NCBI GenBank assembly: GCA_022600235.1
Contig: JAHZKS010000021.1
Location: 1-10,371 of the forward strand
DNA length: 10,371 nt
Direction: 5' to 3'
DNA from: Alphaproteobacteria bacterium
Lineage (GTDB): Bacteria > Pseudomonadota > Alphaproteobacteria > Rickettsiales > JABSSG01
Shown: positions 1-6,104 of the stretch, one piece after another
Layout: each line of letters opens with the position of its first letter
Numbering within the stretch: position 1 is the first letter of the stretch
Notes under the pieces: generated by a model
Database searches by the model: none
Seen by the model: the letters and a program-made list of their open reading frames with translations, nothing else
What the model was told of the DNA's origin: nothing
Translations under genes and position numbers: made by a program

Positions 1-1222
1 AAATCTCTAAGCCTAATCTGTCTAACTATTTCTTTTGCAGCCTCAAGGTTTGTCTTTAAAGCCATTCTTTCAATATTTTTCTCTGATGTAGACCTACCAG
101 AGTTCACATCAATAGCAATAAGAGCTTCTGTAGGGTTAATAACTATATACGCCCCAGATTCTGTATAAGCTACTGGGTTGTACAAGCTCAAAACCTGCTC
201 ATCCACTTTATGCTTATTAAAAATAGGCATTTTTTCATTATACTGAACAATATTCAACTCATCCTCAGATGACATATTGTTAACTATCTCTTTTATTTCT
301 TGATAAGCATCCTCCCTTCAACCCATATACCTTCAACAGAATTATCATACAAATCCCTAATAACTCTTTTAAAAATATTTTCCTCAGAATGAATAAACGC
401 TGGGGCATTAGAAACCAGAGTTTTTTCTCTAATATAGTTCCATAGCTTCACAAGATAGTTATAATCATTCTCAATTCTTTCTTTGCTACGCCCTTGCCCA
501 ACAGTCCTGATAATCACTCCTACAGGATTAGTAGAACTAATTTCATCAACAACAACCTTTAGTCTTTTTCTCTCTTCTCCATCTTCAATCTTCTTTGAAA
601 CTCCACCCTTAGATCCACTATTTGGCATAATCACACAACATCTACCAGCAAGAGATATGTAAGTTGTAAAAGCCGCACCTTTATTACCCCTCTCTTCTTT
701 CGCAGCCTGGACCAAAAGAATCTGGTTACGCTTTAGCACTTCTTGAATTTTATATTTCTCTACATTTCTTTTTTTGATATTTTCTATATCTTCTTCTCCA
801 GACACATGGTCAATTCCAGGATCATTATCAGATATTGCTTCATCTATAACAGCATCTAGGTCATCTCCATTTAATGCATCATCGGAAGCCACAACCTCTT
901 TCCCTGTTGACTCCTCCTCAACAGAACTACTCACATCAGATTCTTCTTCACCATCAGAATCTTCTCTATATTTTGAAGGAACATTATAATAATCAGAATG
1001 AATCTCAGCAAATGGGATAAATCCATTCTTATCGCCACCATAATCTATAAAAGCTGCTTGAAGAGAAGGCTCTACCCTAGTAACTTTTGCAAGGTATATA
1101 TTACCTTTAATCATTTTTTTTGAGTTAGTAGAAGATTCAAGGTCTACCAACCTATTATTATCCATCACAGCGACTTGCGTGTTGTCTGGATAAGAAGCAT
1201 CAATTAATATTTTTTTATTCAT
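1..1222 (-). pseudogene. rne: Ribonuclease E/G (RNase E), frameshifted and cut by the left window edge
   Basis: Endoribonuclease E cleaves single-stranded AU-rich RNA in mRNA decay and rRNA/tRNA maturation. The first reading frame (1222 down to 293, 309 residues) starts MNKKILIDAS and carries the S1 RNA-binding region (about residues 37-75 and 157-190, with KGNIYLAKVTRVEPSLQAAF and KEERGNKGA), an acidic and Ser-rich insert (about 86-148) and the 5'-sensor region ending in RDLYDNSVEGIWVEG. It then shifts and stops. From about 311 down to 1 the minus strand continues the family sequence in another frame, starting DAYQEIKEIV, with YNPVAYTESGAYIVIN and the catalytic-Asp motif AIDVNSGRST, then NLEAAKEIVRQIRLRD at the edge. 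Restoring one base near 314-316 rejoins the two parts. The second catalytic Asp and the zinc link lie outside the window. As read, the product lacks the DNase I-like catalytic domain. Family identity is very secure. Whether the frameshift is genuine decay or a sequencing error is open. Confidence 0.88.
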
Positions 1223-1231
1223 AACATTTTA

Positions 1232-1260
1232 CCTACTGAATTCGTTTATACGCAAGTAGG
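1232..1260 (-). promoter_or_regulatory. Candidate hairpin in the rne mRNA leader covering its weak ribosome-binding site
   Basis: CCTACT at 1232-1237 and AGTAGG at 1255-1260 are perfect inverted arms. On the rne (minus) strand the second arm ends in AGG, 9 bases upstream of the ATG, and this is the only Shine-Dalgarno-like element for that gene. An inner CGT/ACG pairing could extend the fold. A hairpin here would hide the ribosome-binding site. Leader structures are known to regulate rne in E. coli, but a link to this one is inference and the stem is short. Confidence 0.3.
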
Positions 1261-1461
1261 CAATGTATATCTCAAAGCAAGAAGAGCTTATTTATTCTAT
1301 ATATGAAAATTTTATTATTCATTATCATCATTATATTTCACAAACACACTTTTAATTATCTTACACTTCTTGCAATTTTCAATAACACTGCCTGCCGGCC
1401 AAAATTTCTTTAGAATCGTAATTCTTCACCGAGAAGCATACACTATGTCTGCATTAATTTC

Positions 1462-1494
1462 CACTATATTTTTCTAATTTGCTTTGATATAGTG
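1462..1494. repeat. Perfect 8-bp inverted repeat upstream of hemF (possible operator or hairpin)
   Basis: CACTATAT at 1462-1469 is exactly complementary to ATATAGTG at 1487-1494, with 17 bases between the arms. The repeat overlaps the candidate hemF promoter, so it could be an operator or a leader hairpin. In sequence this AT-rich, an 8-bp repeat can arise by chance. Confidence 0.35.
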
Positions 1495-1507
1495 ACCATT
1501 TGATAAA
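1479..1507 (+). promoter_or_regulatory. Candidate hemF promoter
   Basis: TTGCTT at 1479-1484 (resembling a -35 box) is followed after 17 bases by GATAAA at 1502-1507 (a weak -10 box). This would place the transcript start near 1514, about 15 bases before the hemF ATG. The match to sigma-70 consensus is partial and AT-rich DNA gives many such hits. Confidence 0.25.
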
Positions 1508-1528
1508 TACTGCAAAATTAACAAACTT

Positions 1529-2380
1529 ATGAAGAATGATAAATCTGAACTTCCATTCTCTTGGTTTAAGTCACTAAGAGATTCAATATGCGAAGAGTTT
1601 GAGAAAATAGAAAACGAATTAACCGGAGAAAAATCAAATCGCACTCCTGGGAAATTTGTTAGAACCCCCTGGGATTACCACCAGAAAGGCGGAGGTGAAA
1701 TCAGCCTTATGCATGGCAGAGTATTTGAGAAAGTAGGAGTAAATATATCTTGCGTAGAAGGATCTTTCTCTCCAGAAATTAGATCTCAAATACCAGGCAC
1801 AGAAAAATACCCACACTTTAAAGCTTGCGGTATATCTTTAGTAGCACATATGCACTCACCAAAAGTACCTGCTGTACACATGAACACAAGATTTATACAA
1901 ACCAAACAAAACTGGTTTGGTGGAGGAGCAGACTTAAATCCAGCAAAAGAAAACAAAGAAGATACTGATTTCTTTCATGAGCAACTCAAAAGAACATGCG
2001 ATATTTATGATGAAAACTATTATCCAAAATTTAAGGAAGAATGTGATAAGTACTTCTTCATAAAACACAGAAATGAATCACGTGGAGTTGGGGGCATATT
2101 CTATGATTATCAGTATAATGACACAAATGATATTTTTGATAAAAACTTTGCATTTACAAAGGATGTAGGAAAATGCTTTCTCAAAACCTACCCTCAGATT
2201 GTAAGAAAACACATGAACAAACCTTGGACAAAAGAAGAAAAAGATTACCAGTTATTCAGAAGGGGGAGATACGCAGAGTTTAACCTCTTATATGATAGAG
2301 GTACAAAATTTGGACTTCTTACAGGTGGAAATCCAGAGTCCATATTTATTTCAATGCCTCCTCTGGCTACATGGACCTAA
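1529..2380 (+). CDS. hemF: Oxygen-dependent coproporphyrinogen III oxidase
   Basis: HemF oxidatively decarboxylates coproporphyrinogen III to protoporphyrinogen IX, using O2, in the late heme pathway in the cytosol. The 283-residue product shows the family landmarks in order: SWFKSLRD near the start, GGGEISLMHGRVFEKVGVN (54-72), VAHMHSP (105-111), HMNTRF (117-122), NWFGGGADLNP (128-138), HRNESRGVGGIFYD (180-193) and RRGRYAEFNLLYDRGTKFG (244-262). These carry the conserved His, Arg and Asp positions expected at the active site and dimer interface. It ends at MPPLATWT, somewhat shorter than E. coli HemF (about 299 residues), like the short forms I recall from rickettsiae. The ATG at 1529 fits the family N-terminus; no Shine-Dalgarno is visible. 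It lies 13 bases upstream of uppS and may be co-transcribed with it. An oxygen-requiring enzyme implies at least microaerobic growth and some retained heme synthesis. Confidence 0.95.
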   Translation: MKNDKSELPFSWFKSLRDSICEEFEKIENELTGEKSNRTPGKFVRTPWDYHQKGGGEISLMHGRVFEKVGVNISCVEGSFSPEIRSQIPGTEKYPHFKACGISLVAHMHSPKVPAVHMNTRFIQTKQNWFGGGADLNPAKENKEDTDFFHEQLKRTCDIYDENYYPKFKEECDKYFFIKHRNESRGVGGIFYDYQYNDTNDIFDKNFAFTKDVGKCFLKTYPQIVRKHMNKPWTKEEKDYQLFRRGRYAEFNLLYDRGTKFGLLTGGNPESIFISMPPLATWT

Positions 2381-2393
2381 ATTATTCAAGAAA

Positions 2394-3101
2394 ATGACAA
2401 ATACACAAAATACTCCTGAACATATTGCCATTATTATGGATGGAAATGGGCGCTGGGCTAAGAACAAGCTCATGCCAACCTCATTCGGGCATAAGCAAGG
2501 AGCAGAAACAGCTAGAGAAATCATCAATGTAGCACAAAAAACAAACATCAAATTTCTAACATTATATGCGTTCTCTTCTGAGAACTGGAAAAGATCTAAA
2601 AGTGAAGTAGATAATTTAATGCAACTGCTACATTTGTATATAAATAATGAAAAAAAACACTTAAACAACAGTAATATCAGAATAATAGTTATAGGAAACT
2701 TAGAACCTGTACCAAGTAAATTAGCTCAAGGTATAAAAGAAGCCGAAGAGAAAACTAAGCATAACACTGGCATGACACTCATAATAGCACTGAGCTATGG
2801 CGGTCGAGAAGAAATCATATGTGCCGCAAAAAGAATTGCAGAACTCTGCCTCTCACAAAAACTATCACCAAAAGAAATTAGCGAAAAGACATTTACTTCT
2901 TTTCTATACACTAGTAACATACCAGATCCAGATTTAATTATAAGAACTGGCGGAGAATTAAGGATCAGCAACTTTCTTTTATGGCAATCAGCTTACGCAG
3001 AATTTTACTTCACAAAAGCTCATTGGCCTGAATTTAATGAAAAAGAATTTAAAAAAGCACTAACTGAATTTCAAACACGAAAAAGAAACTATGGCAAATA
3101 A
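2394..3101 (+). CDS. uppS: Isoprenyl transferase (undecaprenyl diphosphate synthase)
   Basis: This cis-prenyltransferase condenses isopentenyl diphosphate units onto farnesyl diphosphate, giving the C55 carrier lipid used for peptidoglycan and other envelope glycans. The 235 residues are a normal length. HIAIIMDGNGRWAK (10-23) holds the catalytic Asp and diphosphate-binding loop. FGHKQGAE (31-38), LYAFSSENWKR (57-67), and DLIIRTGGELRISNFLLWQS (180-199) followed by YAE complete the family signature with the conserved Arg and Glu residues. The reading frame is open further upstream to 2292 inside hemF, but the family N-terminus (TPEHIAIIMDGNG) and the clear gap after hemF support the ATG at 2394. 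Its stop overlaps cdsA by 11 bases, so translation is probably coupled. It begins the envelope cluster and uses the output of the MEP pathway served by dxr two genes downstream. Confidence 0.95.
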   Translation: MTNTQNTPEHIAIIMDGNGRWAKNKLMPTSFGHKQGAETAREIINVAQKTNIKFLTLYAFSSENWKRSKSEVDNLMQLLHLYINNEKKHLNNSNIRIIVIGNLEPVPSKLAQGIKEAEEKTKHNTGMTLIIALSYGGREEIICAAKRIAELCLSQKLSPKEISEKTFTSFLYTSNIPDPDLIIRTGGELRISNFLLWQSAYAEFYFTKAHWPEFNEKEFKKALTEFQTRKRNYGK

Positions 3102-3777
3102 TACAATACTAGACAAAAACCTCTTATTCCGCGTAATCACATCACTTATCTTAGCACCACTGGTTTTGGCCATAATTCACACCGGAGGAACATTATTTAA
3201 CATTCTTATAATGATTTCGGCAATCTTGATGGCATTTGAATGGAATCATCTAACATCAAAATCTTCTGTCAACAAAAGTCCGGCTCTTTGGAAATTCATA
3301 GGTGTGTTTTATATAGCAACACCTTGCATTTCATTGATTTTTATAGAATCCAAAAACCAAGGGAGTTTAATTATTTTTTGGCTATTTATAACTGTATGGG
3401 CTTCTGACATTTCTGCTTTTTTTGTAGGAAAAATTGTAGGTGGACCAAAACTTGCTCCGAAAATTAGCCCTAAAAAAACTTGGTCAGGCTTTCTTGCAAC
3501 ACTTGTAGCATCCTACTTTATTGGAGTTGAATCTGCTGTCATTTTTCAGTCACACTATCCTAACGCTCTCATCACACTTACAGTTACGATAGCAGTCTAT
3601 GCTCAAATAGGAGATTTAATTGAATCATGGATCAAAAGAAAGTTTGAGGTAAAAGATTCTGGATCAATACTTCCTGGCCATGGAGGGATACTAGACAGAG
3701 TAGATGGCATAGTTGTGACCGCTCCAAAAATAGCAATATTGCTGGCAATAGGAACACAATATAATCCATTTTTTTAA
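3091..3777 (+). CDS. cdsA: Phosphatidate cytidylyltransferase (CDP-diglyceride synthase)
   Basis: CdsA is an integral inner-membrane enzyme that makes CDP-diacylglycerol from phosphatidic acid and CTP, the branch point for phosphatidylethanolamine, phosphatidylglycerol and cardiolipin. The 228-residue protein is mostly hydrophobic helices (about 12-32, 36-50, 66-85, 92-112, 134-152, 158-175). It carries WASDISAFFVGKIVGG (103-118), PKISPKKTWSG (123-133) and the full family signature from S179 to D205: KRKFEVKDSGS, PGHGG and DRVD. It is shorter than E. coli CdsA (285 residues), as is common in reduced alphaproteobacteria. The ATG overlaps the end of uppS by 11 bases and its stop shares one base with the dxr start (TAATG), which indicates a tightly coupled operon. 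Confidence 0.95.
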   Translation: MANNTILDKNLLFRVITSLILAPLVLAIIHTGGTLFNILIMISAILMAFEWNHLTSKSSVNKSPALWKFIGVFYIATPCISLIFIESKNQGSLIIFWLFITVWASDISAFFVGKIVGGPKLAPKISPKKTWSGFLATLVASYFIGVESAVIFQSHYPNALITLTVTIAVYAQIGDLIESWIKRKFEVKDSGSILPGHGGILDRVDGIVVTAPKIAILLAIGTQYNPFF

Positions 3778-4949
3778 TGACAAATAAAGTTACTATATTT
3801 GGATCAACTGGATCTATAGGAAAGCAAGCATTAGACGTAATATCTCATTCCACCAATGAATGTTTTTCTATACAAGCCCTAACAGCTAATCAAAACTACA
3901 CAGAATTAGCTAAACAAATTAATAAGTTCAAGCCAAAATATGCTGTTATAAATGACACATCAAAACTAGATCTGTTAAATTCATTACTAAATCATTCAGA
4001 AACAAAAATCTTAACTGGCGCCGAAGGAATGGTATATGCAGCTCAATTAGATAACGATCAGGTTATCGCAGGAATATCCGGGTCAGCAGGTTTACACACA
4101 ACATATCTAGCACTCACTACTGGAGCAAATGTATTATTTGCGAACAAAGAAAGTTTAGTTTGCGCTGGGAACCTGTTAAAAACTACAGAAAAAAAATCTG
4201 GCTCAAAATTAATTCCATTAGATTCAGAACATAATGCAATATTTCAGGTGTTTGAAGAAGCTAACAGAAAATCTATAGACAAAATCATTCTTACCGCATC
4301 TGGAGGTCCTTTTAGAGAAAAGTCCAAGCTAGATCTTGAGAACGTCACCATAGATCAAGCTTTAAAACACCCAAACTGGAATATGGGTAAAAAAATTACC
4401 ATAGACTGTGCAACTTTATTTAACAAAGGTCTTGAGGTTATTGAAGCACATTATCTATTTGATATGCCGGTAGAAAAAATAGATGTTGTCATACATCCTG
4501 AATCCACAATACATAGCATGGTTCAATATAAAGATGGCTCCACCCTAGCACAACTAGGAAACCCGGACATGAGAACACCAATATGCCATGGATTATATTG
4601 GCCTAATAGGTATTCAGGTCACCAAATTGTAGAAAACTTAAACTTCTTTAAATTAAAACAATTAAACTTTGAAGAACCGAATAATGACCTATTTCCTTCT
4701 TTAACTATGTGCAAACACTCTGTGCGTTTGGGCAAAAGTTTTCCTATGGCTTTAAATGCTAGTAACGAGATTGCTGTGGATTATTTTTTAAATGGCAGAA
4801 TAAAATTTACAGATATATTCAAGCTAGTTGAAATGTTTTTAGAAAGACACAAACCACAAGACATATCTTCCATAGAAGCAATATTAAAACTAGATAAAGA
4901 ATTAAAACTTGAAGCCCGTAATATTGCAGATTCTCAGATTTGCAGTTAA
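3777..4949 (+). CDS. dxr: 1-deoxy-D-xylulose 5-phosphate reductoisomerase
   Basis: Dxr converts DXP to 2-C-methyl-D-erythritol 4-phosphate with NADPH and a divalent metal, the first committed step of the MEP isoprenoid pathway; it is the target of fosmidomycin. The 390 residues match the family length. Visible are the NADPH-binding FGSTGSIGKQALD (8-20), FANKESLVCAG (121-131), metal ligands in DSEHN (D149 and E151), TASGGPF (173-179), HPNWNMGKKITID (198-210), NKGLEVIEAH (216-225, with the third ligand E220), HPESTIHSMVQ (240-250) and GNPDMRTPI (261-269). The ATG shares one base with the cdsA stop. All catalytic positions look intact. It feeds uppS in the same cluster. Presence of the MEP pathway distinguishes this organism from Rickettsia, which lost it. 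Confidence 0.96.
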   Translation: MTNKVTIFGSTGSIGKQALDVISHSTNECFSIQALTANQNYTELAKQINKFKPKYAVINDTSKLDLLNSLLNHSETKILTGAEGMVYAAQLDNDQVIAGISGSAGLHTTYLALTTGANVLFANKESLVCAGNLLKTTEKKSGSKLIPLDSEHNAIFQVFEEANRKSIDKIILTASGGPFREKSKLDLENVTIDQALKHPNWNMGKKITIDCATLFNKGLEVIEAHYLFDMPVEKIDVVIHPESTIHSMVQYKDGSTLAQLGNPDMRTPICHGLYWPNRYSGHQIVENLNFFKLKQLNFEEPNNDLFPSLTMCKHSVRLGKSFPMALNASNEIAVDYFLNGRIKFTDIFKLVEMFLERHKPQDISSIEAILKLDKELKLEARNIADSQICS

Positions 4950-4958
4950 ATCATTATC

Positions 4959-4987
4959 TTGCAAATTATTTTTCTTCTATATATTCT
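4959..4987 (+). promoter_or_regulatory. Candidate internal promoter between dxr and rseP
   Basis: The 64-base gap before rseP is the only sizeable break inside the plus-strand cluster. TTGCAA (4959-4964) and TATTCT (4982-4987) are 17 bases apart and could form a weak sigma-70 promoter starting about 20 bases upstream of the rseP ATG. The match is partial, so this rests mainly on position. Confidence 0.22.
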
Positions 4988-5013
4988 TTATCAAAAAAAT
5001 ATCCCTTTCAGAT

Positions 5014-6099
5014 ATGTTGTACGATTCATTACAAACACTTTTAGCTTTTGCAGTTACTATCACAATAATAGTATTTGTGCATGAGTTTGGTCATTATTTC
5101 GTTGCAAGATTATCTGGAATAAAAGTTACAGACTTTTCAATCGGCTTTGGACCTAAAATTTTTTCGAGAAAAGACTCCAATGGAACAGAATGGAAAATAT
5201 GCTGTATACCGCTTGGAGGATACGTAAAATTCCTTGGAGATTTAGACGCTACTAGCACAAAAAGCACAAAGCTAACCTCTGAAGAAAAAAAATATGCATT
5301 TTCTGAGAAAAGTTTGTTAGCTAAATCTTCAGTAGCAATAGCTGGTCCATTTGCAAATTTCCTATTTGGAATAATAGTCTTTGCTACTTTCTTCTTTACG
5401 TATGGGACACTTGTATCAAGCACAGAAATTCAAACAATATCATCAGGAAGCCCTGCAGAAAACATAGGATTAAGATCTGGAGATTACATTGTTAAGATAG
5501 AAGGAGATAAAGTGGAAAGCTTTCAAGAAGTTGCTACTCATATTTCTATGCATCCAGGAATAGAAATATCTATCACCGTAAAAAGAAATGATACACTAAT
5601 AAATAAAAGAGTGACTCCAGAATCCGTAGAAGTTATAGATGCAATAGGCAAAAAAAATAAAATAGGTCGCCTGGGCGTAACCTTTTCTCCCCCTACTCAC
5701 AAAAATCTACCCCTTCTTGATTCAATAAGCAAAGCAGTTAGTGAAACTTTCAGAATATGTAAACTCACACTAAAAGCAATTGGTCAAATGATATATAGAG
5801 AAAGAGACACTCAAGACCTTGGAGGACCCATAAAAATAGCTAGATATGCTGGCGCCTCAATGGAGGGAGGATTAGTTAGTATGGCATATTTTATATCGCT
5901 TCTTTCCATAAGTATTGGGCTGATTAACTTATTGCCAATACCTCCTTTAGATGGAGGTCATCTGTTCTTTTATGTAACAGAAGCTATATTTGGTAAAAAA
6001 ATTAGTGACTATGTGAAAAACTATGCAATAAAAGTTGGATTTGTTCTACTGTTGGCACTAATGTTGCTTGTAATTATGAATGATATTATATATTTTTAA
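5014..6099 (+). CDS. rseP: RIP metalloprotease RseP (site-2 protease family)
   Basis: This is an inner-membrane zinc protease that cuts substrates within the membrane. In E. coli it cleaves the anti-sigma factor RseA in the envelope-stress response; in Caulobacter the homologue MmpA degrades PodJ. The 361 residues show the zinc-binding HEFGH (23-27) in the first transmembrane helix, GPFANF (111-116) in the second, one PDZ domain (about 136-225, SGSPAENIGLRSGDYIVKIEG), and the third zinc ligand in NLLPIPPLDGGH (305-316), followed by a last hydrophobic helix. The frame is open back to an ATG at 4909 within dxr. That start would add 35 poorly family-like residues, whereas MLYDSLQTLLAF at 5014 matches the usual N-terminus. 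No Shine-Dalgarno is visible at either. The natural substrate here is unknown. It sits 5 bases before bamA, which fits an envelope quality-control role. Confidence 0.93.
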   Translation: MLYDSLQTLLAFAVTITIIVFVHEFGHYFVARLSGIKVTDFSIGFGPKIFSRKDSNGTEWKICCIPLGGYVKFLGDLDATSTKSTKLTSEEKKYAFSEKSLLAKSSVAIAGPFANFLFGIIVFATFFFTYGTLVSSTEIQTISSGSPAENIGLRSGDYIVKIEGDKVESFQEVATHISMHPGIEISITVKRNDTLINKRVTPESVEVIDAIGKKNKIGRLGVTFSPPTHKNLPLLDSISKAVSETFRICKLTLKAIGQMIYRERDTQDLGGPIKIARYAGASMEGGLVSMAYFISLLSISIGLINLLPIPPLDGGHLFFYVTEAIFGKKISDYVKNYAIKVGFVLLLALMLLVIMNDIIYF

Positions 6100-6104
6100 A
6101 ACCC

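Larger units (their letters stand above)
1223..1528. other. Divergent rne/hemF intergenic region
   Basis: This 306-base gap separates divergently transcribed rne and hemF, so it should hold both promoters. I see no RNA gene in it. Visible structure: a 6-bp inverted repeat just upstream of the rne start (1232-1260), a TTGCTTTGA motif facing each gene (1272-1280 on minus, 1479-1487 on plus), a small GC-richer patch with GCCGGC near 1393-1398, a short hairpin AGAAT-CGTA-ATTCT (1412-1425), and a perfect 8-bp inverted repeat (1462-1494). An 11-codon reading frame including its stop (1445-1477) is preceded by GAGAAG but is too short to call. Confidence 0.7.

Noticed and set aside
293..320. Programmed ribosomal frameshifting in rne
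   Set aside because: The zero-frame codons around the shift do not form a classic X-XXY-YYZ slippery heptamer and no obvious downstream stem follows, so mutation or sequencing error is simpler.
774..989. Ser-rich plus-strand open frame of 71 codons
   Set aside because: It is the antisense of the acidic RNase E insert; its Ser/Glu composition simply mirrors Asp/Glu codons on the other strand.
1223..1528. tRNA, 6S RNA or other RNA gene in the divergent gap
   Set aside because: No cloverleaf-compatible arms, CCA end or known RNA motif could be found on either strand.
2340..2393. C-terminal truncation of hemF by frameshift (another frame continues a few codons to a TGA overlapping the uppS start)
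   Set aside because: All catalytic motifs are upstream, the length is close to short rickettsial-type HemF as I recall it, and the alternative tail has no recognisable family sequence.
2292..2393. Upstream extension of uppS into hemF
   Set aside because: The extra 34 residues are hemF sequence read in another frame; the family N-terminus begins at the ATG at 2394.
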